The translations under genes and the position numbers were made by a program. Shown here piece after piece: positions 16,969 to 25,128 of a stretch of 64,000 bases of DNA (the first letter of the stretch is position 1; the number at the start of each line of letters is the position of its first letter). The notes beneath the pieces were generated by a model that was given only the letters and a program-made list of their open reading frames with translations, did no database searches and was not told the DNA's origin. Location: the NCBI RefSeq assembly GCF_021109255.1, contig NZ_JAJODG010000001.1; one strand, written 5' to 3'. The stretch comes from Merdimmobilis hominis (GTDB lineage Bacteria; Bacillota; Clostridia; Oscillospirales; Ruminococcaceae).

Positions 16969-18756
16969 ATGGATATTTTTGGCGTCATCAGTCTGTTGGG
17001 CGGGTTGGCCCTCTTTTTGTACGGCATGAGCGTGCTGGGTTCCGGTCTGGAGAGGACCAGTGGCGGCCGCCTAGAAAAAACACTGGAAAAATTGACCAAC
17101 AGCGTCCTCAAAAGCGTCCTGTTCGGCGCGGTAGTGACCGCTGCTGTACAGAGTTCATCCGCCACCACTGTCATTGTGGTGGGCCTGGTCAACTCCCGGA
17201 TTTTGGGCCTGCGCCAAGCCATTGGGGTCATCATGGGGGCCAACATCGGCACCACCATCACCGCCCACATCCTGCGCTTGGCGGACCTTTCCGGCGGCGG
17301 GTTCCTGCTTCAGATGTTGAAACCTACCACCTTAGCCCCGCTGGTTGCGGTCATCGGCATTATTTTGTATATGACTGCCCGCAAAAGCAGCCATAAGGAG
17401 ATCGGCCAGGTGATGCTGGGCTTCAGCATCCTGTTCACCGGCCTCTTCGCCATGGAGGCCGCAGTGGCCCCCCTCAAAGACGTGCCGGAGTTTACCGCCC
17501 TCTTTGCTAAGTTCCAGAACCCCATTTTAGGCGTGCTGGTGGGCGCAGTAGTGACAGGCATCATCCAGTCCTCTTCGGCCTCGGTGGGCATTCTGCAGGC
17601 GCTGAGTTCCACCGGTATGATCACCTATGCCTCCGCTTTTCCCATCATTATGGGCCAGAACATCGGCACCTGCGTCACTCCGCTGATCGCCAGCATCGGC
17701 GCTTCTAAAAACGCCAAGCGGACTGCGGTGGTTCACCTCTCCTTCAACGTCATCGGCACAATAGTGTTTTTGATTGGCACCTACACCATTCAGGCGCTGA
17801 TCGGCTTCCCCTTCTGGCTTGACCCCATCGACAAGGGGGGCATCGCCAACTTCCACACATTGTTTAATGTGGTGGTTACCCTTCTCTTTTTGCCCTTCAC
17901 GAAACAGTTGGAGAAATTGGCCTGCGCCATTGTCAAGGACTCCCCCGAGGATATGGACAGCGACGACGTCGCCCTCGAGCTGGACGAACGCTTTATGCGG
18001 TCCCCCGGCCTGGCCATCCAGCAAGGGAGGAAGATCATTGTAAAGATGGGCTTTTTGGCCAAGGAGAATTTTGTCTCCGCCATGGGCCTAATGCGCCACT
18101 ACGACTCCAAAAAGGTGGAGCGGATCAATGAAGTGGAGGATATGCTGGACCGGATGGAGGACCGCCTGAGCGCCTATCTGTTGATGGTTTCCGCCCAGGA
18201 GCTGAGCGAGAAGGACAGCCGCGCGGTTTCCGAGCTGCTCCACGTAGTCAGCGAATACGAGCGGGTGGGCGACTATTCGGTCAATGTGATGGAAGCGGCT
18301 GAAACCATGTATCAGCGGGGCTCCAAATTCTCCAAGGCCGCCCAAGCGGAGATGGATACCATCGGTCAGGCGGTATATGAGATTTTGGACATTTCAGTCA
18401 GCGCCTTTGAGTCGGAGGACGTCCAGGTGGCCACCAACATTGAGCCCTTGGAGGAGGTCATCGACCTGATGGAGGAGACCCTGAAAGACCGGCACATTGA
18501 GCGGCTGCGTCAAGGCAAATGCACCCCCGACGCCGCTTTCCCCTTTGTAGAGGCCCTCTCCTGCCTGGAGCGGATTGCCGACCACTGTTCCAATGTGGGG
18601 ACCTACATCATCAGCCATGAGGGCGAGAAAGACGGTGATTTCGACCGCCACGAGTACCTGCGGATGATACACAAAGGGGAAACCGAACACTACGCCGAAC
18701 ACTTTTCTGCCTATGAGAAAAAATACTACGACCGCATTGCCCTTGCGGAAGACTAA
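16969..18756 (+). CDS. Na/Pi cotransporter family protein with PhoU-like domain
   Basis: A 595-residue membrane protein of the NptA/YjbB family that would move phosphate coupled to Na+. Two inverted Na_Pi_cotrans repeats occupy about residues 1-145 and 160-310, each with a QSSSA signature (QSSSATTV at 61-68 and IIQSSSASVGILQ near 198). Residues about 345-565 form a helical PhoU-like cytosolic domain. GGAGG lies 9 bases before the ATG. It is a single transcription unit with its own terminator. Some members export rather than import phosphate, so the direction of transport is uncertain. Confidence 0.93.
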   Translation: MDIFGVISLLGGLALFLYGMSVLGSGLERTSGGRLEKTLEKLTNSVLKSVLFGAVVTAAVQSSSATTVIVVGLVNSRILGLRQAIGVIMGANIGTTITAHILRLADLSGGGFLLQMLKPTTLAPLVAVIGIILYMTARKSSHKEIGQVMLGFSILFTGLFAMEAAVAPLKDVPEFTALFAKFQNPILGVLVGAVVTGIIQSSSASVGILQALSSTGMITYASAFPIIMGQNIGTCVTPLIASIGASKNAKRTAVVHLSFNVIGTIVFLIGTYTIQALIGFPFWLDPIDKGGIANFHTLFNVVVTLLFLPFTKQLEKLACAIVKDSPEDMDSDDVALELDERFMRSPGLAIQQGRKIIVKMGFLAKENFVSAMGLMRHYDSKKVERINEVEDMLDRMEDRLSAYLLMVSAQELSEKDSRAVSELLHVVSEYERVGDYSVNVMEAAETMYQRGSKFSKAAQAEMDTIGQAVYEILDISVSAFESEDVQVATNIEPLEEVIDLMEETLKDRHIERLRQGKCTPDAAFPFVEALSCLERIADHCSNVGTYIISHEGEKDGDFDRHEYLRMIHKGETEHYAEHFSAYEKKYYDRIALAED

Positions 18757-18770
18757 TCCAATTGAGCCAA

Positions 18771-18806
18771 GGCCCCTTTGGCAGAGATGCCAAAGGGGCC
18801 ATTTTG
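18771..18806 (+). terminator. Terminator after Na/Pi cotransporter gene
   Basis: GGCCCCTTTGGCA / TGCCAAAGGGGCC stem followed by ATTTTG. Confidence 0.85.
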
Positions 18807-18926
18807 CACCCCAGGGGGAAAAGGGGCCCGCCTTCCAGTGGATTCCCCGCCGGGGGGACAGAAGGCGCAAACATCTGGCGCTAACTCCCTATAATCCGCA
18901 AACCTTTATGCCATTGGATCGAGAAA

Positions 18927-18962
18927 GCAGAACACCCCCGCTCAACAGCGGGGGTGTTCTGC
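18927..18962 (-). terminator. Hairpin downstream of secreted beta-repeat gene
   Basis: GCAGAACACCCCCGCT / AGCGGGGGTGTTCTGC is a 15-16 bp perfect stem with a short loop. On the minus strand it is followed by TTTC only, so termination is likely but the U-tract is weak. Confidence 0.6.
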
Positions 18963-19010
18963 CTGTGAGAATGTGATGGAGATTTATCGCGAAGAAGTAG
19001 TCTAGCAAAT

Positions 19011-19688
19011 TTAGTTGTCATCATTTCCGGTGACGCTGCCAGTGGATTCCACTACCTCCACCCCGGAGAGGGAGGTGGTGCGGTTCGCGGTCAGCTGGGT
19101 GATTTTACAGCTTCCAGTGCCGGAAATCTCTGTGGGGGAATGGACGGTCATGGAATCCAAGCGGCAATGGGTAAAAGTCAGTGGAAGGAGGGTGCAGGTG
19201 GTGTCCGCAGGGACTTCCAATGCCTTGAGGCCGCCGTACCCGGAGGAGAGCATATTTTCAGTGATGGAGAGGTCGGTTTTCACCTGGGCCAATGCAATTT
19301 CGCTTTTTCCCCGGATAGTCAGCTCCACCTCCGTGTCTGGGGAGTCCACCACCATTTGGGCGGCCGTCACCCCGTTTAAGGTGATTTCCCCTCCGCCGTA
19401 GATGTATAGGGTGCCGCCGATGGAGACGTTTTTCAGATCCACAGGGCCTTCTCCCACCATGGAGTCGATGGTCAGGTCACCGGTGATGGCTTTGTTTTCC
19501 AGCTCCACCCGTTCGGCGGAGATGACGGCGGTGTCCAGCGTTTCCTCCCGGTCGTACTCCCCGCGGATCAAATACCGGTGGGAGGTGGTTCGCTGCACCG
19601 TGGGGAGCATATCGTCCCCCAATGCGGCATAGGTGGGCAGGCTGCACAGCAGCAGACCGGCCAACAGAAGAGCGGGCAATCGTCTCAA
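19011..19688 (-). CDS. Secreted beta-repeat protein, paralogue of the surface protein
   Basis: A 225-residue exported protein of unknown function. The start is a TTG (LRRLPALL) because the minus strand reads AAGGAGG nine bases upstream; the longer ATG frame would place 34 non-signal residues before the signal peptide. The signal ends around LPTYAALGDD. Residues about 50-190 carry the same short beta repeats as the protein at 11723-14053: GDLTIDSMVGEGPVDLKNVS and LYIYGGGEITLNGVT here against GDLTIQSGVGKSG and LYVYGGGEIELKDV there. It lacks the Ser-rich linkers and C-terminal sandwich domains. It lies next to the left end of the mobile element. Confidence 0.75.
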   Translation of the reverse strand: MRRLPALLLAGLLLCSLPTYAALGDDMLPTVQRTTSHRYLIRGEYDREETLDTAVISAERVELENKAITGDLTIDSMVGEGPVDLKNVSIGGTLYIYGGGEITLNGVTAAQMVVDSPDTEVELTIRGKSEIALAQVKTDLSITENMLSSGYGGLKALEVPADTTCTLLPLTFTHCRLDSMTVHSPTEISGTGSCKITQLTANRTTSLSGVEVVESTGSVTGNDDN

Positions 19689-19876
19689 CTCTGGATTCCT
19701 CCTTTTTGGTTGCTGTCCACAGAATACCCCCCTCCCCTGTTGGATGGGGGAAGGGAGTGTGATGATTTTATGAAAATTGCCACTACCCAATTGGCTGGGA
19801 CTGTGTTATACTTGCTTTAGTTTATGAAAGCATCGGGGCGAGAGAGAAAGAGCCCCGGTTTTTACACGGGTGCTCA
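19689..19876. promoter_or_regulatory. Chromosomal flank left of mobile element, with attenuator-like hairpins
   Basis: Upstream of the leftward beta-repeat gene. On the plus strand a TATACT (19807-19812) is followed by a GCTTT..AAAGC hairpin (19814-19831). A CGGGGC...GCCCCG hairpin with GTTTTT tail (19834-19863) comes next, laid out like a promoter with an attenuator. It would have read toward brnQ before the element inserted. No good -35 was found. Confidence 0.35.
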
Positions 19877-19888
19877 TAAGAAAGTAAT
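19877..19888 (+). repeat. Left terminal inverted repeat of the element
   Basis: TAAGAAAGTAAT, the exact reverse complement of 28764-28775. Confidence 0.75.
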
Positions 19889-19936
19889 TTCAGAAATTAC
19901 GATTATGGCATCTGTCAGACGGGGTTGGTAAAAGAG

Positions 19937-19980
19937 ATAACGGGTATTCGGTGCAAAATCCGAGTACCCGTTATTTTTTT
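19937..19980 (+). terminator. Terminator just inside the left end of the element
   Basis: ATAACGGGTATTCGG / CCGAGTACCCGTTAT stem (one wobble) followed by seven Ts. It would insulate element genes from outside transcription. Confidence 0.85.
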
Positions 19981-20167
19981 GCCCTTAACTGAAAGCAATA
20001 GATTTATTCACAGTTTTCGAGTATAATGAAACTATAATCATCCTATCCCAAACAATCCGAGATTTTTTCAAAAAATCTCAAAAAATTTTGGAAACATTGG
20101 AACAATTCAGCCCTTTTCATGCCATATATAGTAGAGGGCTATTTCAAAACGATTGGAGGTGACGCTT

Positions 20168-21100
20168 TTGGACAAGAAGAAAGGTCCGACAGGTTTCATT
20201 GTAGTGCTGCCCGGTGAGGTCATCGAGATACCGCAGGACAGCGACAAGTCATGGCTGACCCTATTTTATAGCCTACCGAGGGAACTTGCAGAAAAGTGGA
20301 AGCCAGCCTACGATCTGCTCCGCTGCCCCTATGAAGTTCTGAGGACGGACAAGTATGACCATATCGTATGTGATGATATGTTTAAGCTGCTTGTGTGGGA
20401 CTGCTACGCATGGAGCGCATGGCAGTTCTTCCAAGTGAAAGACAGCAAGGGAAATTATCGTGACATACCCGGCAACTGGACGCAGTATGCAGGATATTTC
20501 CCTTTGTGGCGTTTGTCGTACAGCATTATCCCCTACATCCGAATGAAGTTTGAGCAGAACGGGCTCGGATTTCAAGAGCTTTACAACATCCCGCAAGGTG
20601 TGGAAGTGCCGTGGCTGACCTATCAGCAATTCAGCAATCTGATCGGCAATGTCACCGACATGGTTGTGGCAGAACAAGAATGGCAGCCCATGATTGACGC
20701 TATCTGGGAAAACAGGACCGTCGAAGACTACGAAACCACAAGCAGCACCGTCAAGACCGATTTCATGCGGAAGTGGCATCACAACCGTTCTGGTAAGCCG
20801 ATCTCTCTGGATGAAATGATGGAGAGTGAGGACGGGGACATTTTCGATGTGGCAGACCCCCGCAGCGAGTTTGAGCAATCAGTTATTTCCGAAATGCAGA
20901 TAGCCACCTTTGCAGAGAGCACCATCACCGAGAAAGACCGGGAGATATTGAAGTTGCGTATGGAGGGTTACACCGAGCAGGAAATCGCAGATAAGGTTGG
21001 CTACAAGACCGCCAGCGCAGTCCATAAGCGAATCGCCAAGATCGCAGACGCTTATGAGGATTATGTGACAGCGGAATATCAGAAGTATTTGGACAAGTAA
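20168..21100 (+). CDS. Sigma-70 region 4-like regulator of the mobile element
   Basis: A 310-residue protein. The last ~70 residues are a sigma region-4/LuxR-type helix-turn-helix (TEKDREILKLRMEGYTEQEIADKVGYKTASAVHKRIAKI). The N-terminal 230 residues are rich in aromatic residues and not recognised. A TTG at 20168 is the best start: GGAGGT (20155-20160) lies seven bases upstream, while the in-frame TTG at 20153 and GTG at 20159 overlap that site. Proteins of this shape head many clostridial mobilizable elements and probably control excision or transfer genes; that role is inference. Confidence 0.75.
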   Translation: MDKKKGPTGFIVVLPGEVIEIPQDSDKSWLTLFYSLPRELAEKWKPAYDLLRCPYEVLRTDKYDHIVCDDMFKLLVWDCYAWSAWQFFQVKDSKGNYRDIPGNWTQYAGYFPLWRLSYSIIPYIRMKFEQNGLGFQELYNIPQGVEVPWLTYQQFSNLIGNVTDMVVAEQEWQPMIDAIWENRTVEDYETTSSTVKTDFMRKWHHNRSGKPISLDEMMESEDGDIFDVADPRSEFEQSVISEMQIATFAESTITEKDREILKLRMEGYTEQEIADKVGYKTASAVHKRIAKIADAYEDYVTAEYQKYLDK

Positions 21101-21170
21101 ACAGACGAAGAAACGGCAGCAGTTACCCAAGTGGTGACTGCTGCTTTTTCATGCAAGAAAGGAGGATTTT

Positions 21171-21371
21171 ATGAGCAGAGAACCATTTGAAACCATGCCC
21201 GATGTGATGGACGCAAAGCAGATTGCGGAAGCGTTGCAGATTTCCAAAGCGGGGGCATACAACCTTTTGAACAGCCCGGATTTTCCAACCTTACGGATCG
21301 GCGGGCGTAAATTGGTGATGAAAAATGAGCTTGTGGAATGGCTAAAAAGCCGCACAAACCGAAAAGCGTGA
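21171..21371 (+). CDS. Excisionase-like helix-turn-helix protein
   Basis: 66 residues with a MerR/HTH_17 excisionase fold: MDAKQIAEALQISKAGAYNLL as the helix-turn-helix, then FPTLRIGGRKLVMKNELVEWL as the wing. Such proteins bind near element ends and bias the recombinase toward excision, or act as regulators. GAAAGGAGGATTTT precedes the ATG. It lies 70 bases after the sigma-like gene. Confidence 0.85.
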   Translation: MSREPFETMPDVMDAKQIAEALQISKAGAYNLLNSPDFPTLRIGGRKLVMKNELVEWLKSRTNRKA

Positions 21372-21519
21372 AAACACGGTCAAGAGCCGGAAAAGTAGCA
21401 AATCACCGGATAGCGTGAGCCGGAACATACTCCGCATCGTTTGAAGCGTTTCTATCGAAAAATCGCATCACTTTCCCAATTCAAGAACTGAGAAAAATTT
21501 GTGAAAATCAGGAGGTTTT

Positions 21520-21804
21520 ATGAGAACAGGACTTACCAAGAGAGAAAAGACCACAGGCATCTATTTTGACGAGTATGGCAATATGATCGAGGTGCAGACC
21601 CACAACACCGATCTAAAAAAGCGGCTGACCGCATTTGCGAAAGAATATCCGCAATGCTGCCGCCAGATCGACGATGACGAGCAAGGCGGACTGACCTTTG
21701 AGATCGAAAAAGGCAGATTGAGCTTCCGGCTGACTGCGCCGTACAGTGAGGAACGAAAACAGGCGGCAAGTGAATGGGCGAAGAAGAACGGAATCAAAGG
21801 TTGA
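21520..21804 (+). CDS. Hypothetical protein of mobile element
   Basis: A 94-residue soluble, charged protein (MRTGLTKREKTTGIYFDEYG...). I recognise it only as a type recurrent in clostridial mobilizable elements; no domain name can be given. An ATCAGGAGGTTTT site precedes the ATG well. It sits between the excisionase-like gene and the restriction-modification pair. Confidence 0.6.
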   Translation: MRTGLTKREKTTGIYFDEYGNMIEVQTHNTDLKKRLTAFAKEYPQCCRQIDDDEQGGLTFEIEKGRLSFRLTAPYSEERKQAASEWAKKNGIKG

Positions 21805-21865
21805 AAAGCTGTCGGCGTGTTTACCTGAAAAAGCTCTCTACATAATGAATATTTACAATTTGATG

Positions 21866-21894
21866 TTGATTGAAGTCATTCAAACTGCTATAAT
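21866..21894 (+). promoter_or_regulatory. Promoter of the restriction-modification genes, with palindrome
   Basis: TTGATT (21866-21871), 17 bases, TATAAT (21889-21894). Within the spacer lies TTGAA-GTCA-TTCAA (21870-21883), a candidate operator for autoregulation. Confidence 0.6.
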
Positions 21895-21954
21895 GATTAT
21901 GGGTTAGTTTGCCCTACTCGAAAGAGAATATGGAATGAGAGGAGAGGTGCAACG

Positions 21955-22803
21955 ATGAATCCCGTATTGAAATATCGTGGTGGAAAATCTCGGGAAATTC
22001 CACGCTTCTTACAATATATACCTGATGACTTCAATCGCTACATTGAGCCTTTTTTTGGTGGCGGTGCAGTATATTTTTATCTTGAGCCCGAAAATGCAAT
22101 TATAAATGATGTCAACACTCGTTTAATGATATTCTATCGTCAGTTGCGTGACAATTATCCTGAGATGAGGGCGCAGCTTGATACTTTGCAACAGTTATAT
22201 GAGGAAAATCAAGCAAGGTACAAAAGACTTAAAGCCCAAACACCAGACGAGCGTGTCCCAAATGATAATGAGGCGCTATATTATCGCATCAGAGAACTTT
22301 TCAACCACCCCGATGGTAGTTATCTTGATGGCGTGTTGTATTTCTTTATAAACAAGACCGCTTACTCGGGCATGATTAGGTATAACAACAGCGGCGAATA
22401 TAATGTTCCGTTTGGTCGTTATCCCAATCTGAACACTCGACTGGTCACACAGCAGCATAGTGATTTATTGCAAGGCGCTGAATTATATAGTCTGGATTAC
22501 AGCCAGATATTTGAAATGGCGCAGGAAGATGATTTTATATTCTTAGACCCGCCATATGATTGTGTGTTTAATGATTACGGCAATATTGACATGATGAATG
22601 GTTTTGACGAAGCAGAACACCGTAGGTTGGCTGCCGATTTCCGTAATCTCCCCTGCCGCGCCTTAATGGTAATTGGTAAAACTCCTCTCACAGAAGAACT
22701 CTACGGAGAATACATCTTCGATGAGTATTACAAAAACTATGCAGTAAATATCAGAAATCGTTTCAATAATGATAAAATGCACATCGTTGTAAAAAACTAT
22801 TAG
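21955..22803 (+). CDS. Dam-type DNA adenine N6-methyltransferase
   Basis: A 282-residue class alpha adenine methyltransferase of the D12/Dam family. It opens with the AdoMet-binding signature LKYRGGKSREIPRFL, then EPFFGGGAVYFYL, and carries the catalytic motif DPPYD near residue 198. The family usually methylates GATC. It lies 9 bases before an AlwI-family endonuclease gene, so it is the protecting methylase of a restriction-modification pair. The region is clearly more AT-rich than the rest of the element, indicating separate acquisition. GGAGAGGTG lies 6 bases before the ATG. Confidence 0.92.
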   Translation: MNPVLKYRGGKSREIPRFLQYIPDDFNRYIEPFFGGGAVYFYLEPENAIINDVNTRLMIFYRQLRDNYPEMRAQLDTLQQLYEENQARYKRLKAQTPDERVPNDNEALYYRIRELFNHPDGSYLDGVLYFFINKTAYSGMIRYNNSGEYNVPFGRYPNLNTRLVTQQHSDLLQGAELYSLDYSQIFEMAQEDDFIFLDPPYDCVFNDYGNIDMMNGFDEAEHRRLAADFRNLPCRALMVIGKTPLTEELYGEYIFDEYYKNYAVNIRNRFNNDKMHIVVKNY

Positions 22804-22812
22804 GAGTGCAAA

Positions 22813-24507
22813 ATGGGAGTAATTAAAAGTAGTCGTACATTATTTTTTACTACTTCGCCCAGATCACCCAAAAAGTTAATCCCAGAAATCGCTTTGTTGG
22901 TGGATAACTTTTCTGGGCAAACATGGAGTGGCAATGAGCAAGTACAGGAAGAATTTGCCCGCACGCTCGCTGCTGCAACCACATTTGAGGGAGATACCTC
23001 TAAGAAGTATTCTGCATTTAGTGCACGAGATCGTATTACTCGCTCGCCGCAGGGATTGGGGTTTGTTGATCTTTCTCCAACAATTCAGTTGACAGAAGCA
23101 GGCGAATCTTTTATACATGGCAACAGACCGCATGAAATCTTTTTGCGGCAGCTCTTAAAATTCCAGTTACCCTCTCCCTATCACAAAGAGGGAAGTAAAA
23201 TCAAAGGGACATTTTGGGGGCGTCCCTACTTGGAAATCATTCGTTTAATCCGTGATTTAGACCACCTGACACCGGATGAATTTAGAATCTTTGCGTTGCA
23301 ACTGACGGACTATCGCAACTATGAAGCGGTAAAAAATCAAATCATTTCTTTCCGAGAAGAAAAGGAAAAACATAAGGGGCAGTATAAGCGATTTGTTGAC
23401 GATGTTATAAATCGGGAAATATCCAAAATTTATTCTACCGAAATTGAATCCGGCAACATAGCAACCAGAGAATCAAAGACGAGCGATGTGCGGTCATTTA
23501 TCAGCAAAGAAAAGCGCAACATGAGGGACTATGCTGATGCGTGTTTCCGCTATTTCCGTTTCACCGAAATGTTTGTTTCTGATGGTAGGTCGATACAGAT
23601 CGCTCCAGATAAAATTCCAGAGATTGATTTTATTTTGGAAACTGTCCCGAGAGAGCCTACCTACATTGATGATGTAACTGCATTTAAGAATTATTTGTTT
23701 GACCCCGCACAGCCTCGTCTGTATACAGATGACCGCAGCAATTTAGAGGATACACTGATGCGTCATTTTTCGTATACTAAACGAGAGCTTTCTGAAAAGA
23801 CAATCGAAGAGCTGAAAGATTTGCGTGATAGTGCTGTTCAAGCAAAACGGGCTGCAATTATTCAAAAGCAGACCGAGGAACTAAAGTCTTATGCGCTGTA
23901 TCAAGAAGTCATTGATACATACAACGAGATTTTATCAGATGAGGTATACGATGCTCCCCTGTTCCTCGAATGGAATACATGGCGAGCCATGACTATGCTG
24001 GACGGCGGAACTATTAAAGGCAATTTCAGGATTGACGACGCGGGGCGACCCACATCAACAGCCCAAGGCAATATGCCGGACATTGAATGTGATTATGATA
24101 CCTTTGCTCTTTCGGTTGAAGTTACCTTGCAGCGAGGACAGCGGCAATATGAATCTGAGGGAGAGCCAGTCACACGGCATTATGCTCAGTTGCAAAAGGC
24201 GACAGGAAAAACCACTTATTGCCTGTTTATAGCTCCGTCAATTAACAGAGCAACATGGGCACACTTCTTCGGCTTAAATCAGATCAGAAATATCGCTGCT
24301 TATGGAGGCAAGCCCAAGATTATCCCATTGGAACTTGATTCGTTTATGCGGTTGATTGAAAACTCCTATACAAGCGAAGGCATACCTCAACCACAAGATG
24401 TTCAGAAGTTTTTGCAGACGGCCATTGACGAAATAGATAATTCTACTGATGAAATTGATTGGAGCAATAGAATTTCTGCTTATGTTGATAAGTGGTTGGT
24501 CGCATAA
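22813..24507 (+). CDS. AlwI-family type II restriction endonuclease
   Basis: A 564-residue endonuclease similar to AlwI, which recognises GGATC and cuts outside the site. The N-terminal half carries winged-helix-like recognition segments (TRSPQGLGFVDLSPTIQLTEAGESFI). The nuclease core is probably the segment from MPDIE to SVEVTLQRGQRQ, with Asp423 and Glu436 as PD-(D/E)xK metal ligands; Thr438 falls where Lys is usual if that alignment is right. The upstream Dam-type methylase is nine bases away. AT-rich codon use matches the methylase and differs from the mobilization genes. Confidence 0.88.
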   Translation: MGVIKSSRTLFFTTSPRSPKKLIPEIALLVDNFSGQTWSGNEQVQEEFARTLAAATTFEGDTSKKYSAFSARDRITRSPQGLGFVDLSPTIQLTEAGESFIHGNRPHEIFLRQLLKFQLPSPYHKEGSKIKGTFWGRPYLEIIRLIRDLDHLTPDEFRIFALQLTDYRNYEAVKNQIISFREEKEKHKGQYKRFVDDVINREISKIYSTEIESGNIATRESKTSDVRSFISKEKRNMRDYADACFRYFRFTEMFVSDGRSIQIAPDKIPEIDFILETVPREPTYIDDVTAFKNYLFDPAQPRLYTDDRSNLEDTLMRHFSYTKRELSEKTIEELKDLRDSAVQAKRAAIIQKQTEELKSYALYQEVIDTYNEILSDEVYDAPLFLEWNTWRAMTMLDGGTIKGNFRIDDAGRPTSTAQGNMPDIECDYDTFALSVEVTLQRGQRQYESEGEPVTRHYAQLQKATGKTTYCLFIAPSINRATWAHFFGLNQIRNIAAYGGKPKIIPLELDSFMRLIENSYTSEGIPQPQDVQKFLQTAIDEIDNSTDEIDWSNRISAYVDKWLVA

Positions 24508-24541
24508 ATGAAATCCCTTTGGAACAAAGGGCGCACTTCTA

Positions 24542-24612
24542 TACAGGGAGAAGCCCTGTATGTGCGCTCTGCGAGGCAGACAGCCCGGACTTCAATCGCC
24601 CGGGCTGTTTTG
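24542..24612 (+). terminator. Tandem hairpins ending the restriction-modification unit
   Basis: TACAGGG/CCCTGTA (24542-24560) is a first hairpin. ACAGCCCG / CGGGCTGT with TTTT (24580-24612) is a typical terminator. Confidence 0.7.
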
Positions 24613-24674
24613 CGTCACTTCGTTCCGAACAAGGGGCTGCACCCCTTGCGACGCTTGCGCGTCTATCCCTGCAC

Positions 24675-24724
24675 ACTTTGTGAGTGGCACAATTTGCTGA
24701 TGCAAACAGCGCCACTCACAAAGT
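24675..24724 (+). other. Probable origin of transfer (oriT) inverted repeat
   Basis: A 14-base perfect inverted repeat, ACTTTGTGAGTGGC (24675-24688) and GCCACTCACAAAGT (24711-24724). It encloses a second smaller hairpin, TTTGC-TGAT-GCAAA (24693-24706). It lies 84 bases ahead of the mobilization genes, where oriT sites of MobA/MobL-type elements are found. It has no T-tract and follows a separate terminator, so a transcriptional terminator is less likely. Confidence 0.55.
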
Positions 24725-24807
24725 TTTGAATATGTACCCATGACCGTTTACCGATTTTCGGTAGGCGGTCTTTTTATATTCCTACATCAAAATCAAGGAG
24801 GTCATAC

Positions 24808-25128
24808 ATGGTGAAAAAGCAGAAGACTATCCCACAACTGGAAGCCGAGAAAGCGGAAAATGAACGCAAGATCTCGCAGTTCCAACACAAAAAACAACAG
24901 CTTGAAAACCGCATCACCTACTACGAAAAAGGTGATCGGCGCAAGCGGGCGCACCACCTTATCACTCGTGGCGCAGCCATTGAAAGCATCGCACCGCTGA
25001 CAAAGGTTTTGACCGAAACCGAGTTTTACGCCTTTGCTGAAAAAGCCCTTGCCGTCTTGGAGATTAAGGGCTTGCTCATGGAGGCGGTCAATGAACACAA
25101 CCGAGCTGAACAGAAAGAGGGGTGTTGA
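24808..25128 (+). CDS. DUF3847 mobilization-associated protein
   Basis: A 106-residue, largely helical, strongly charged protein (KTIPQLEAEKAENERKISQFQHKKQQLENRI is probable coiled coil). It matches the DUF3847 type that regularly precedes MobA/MobL genes and probably helps the relaxosome, in the manner of MobC. AAGGAGGT lies 7 bases before the ATG. The end overlaps the relaxase start, implying translational coupling. Confidence 0.82.
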   Translation: MVKKQKTIPQLEAEKAENERKISQFQHKKQQLENRITYYEKGDRRKRAHHLITRGAAIESIAPLTKVLTETEFYAFAEKALAVLEIKGLLMEAVNEHNRAEQKEGC

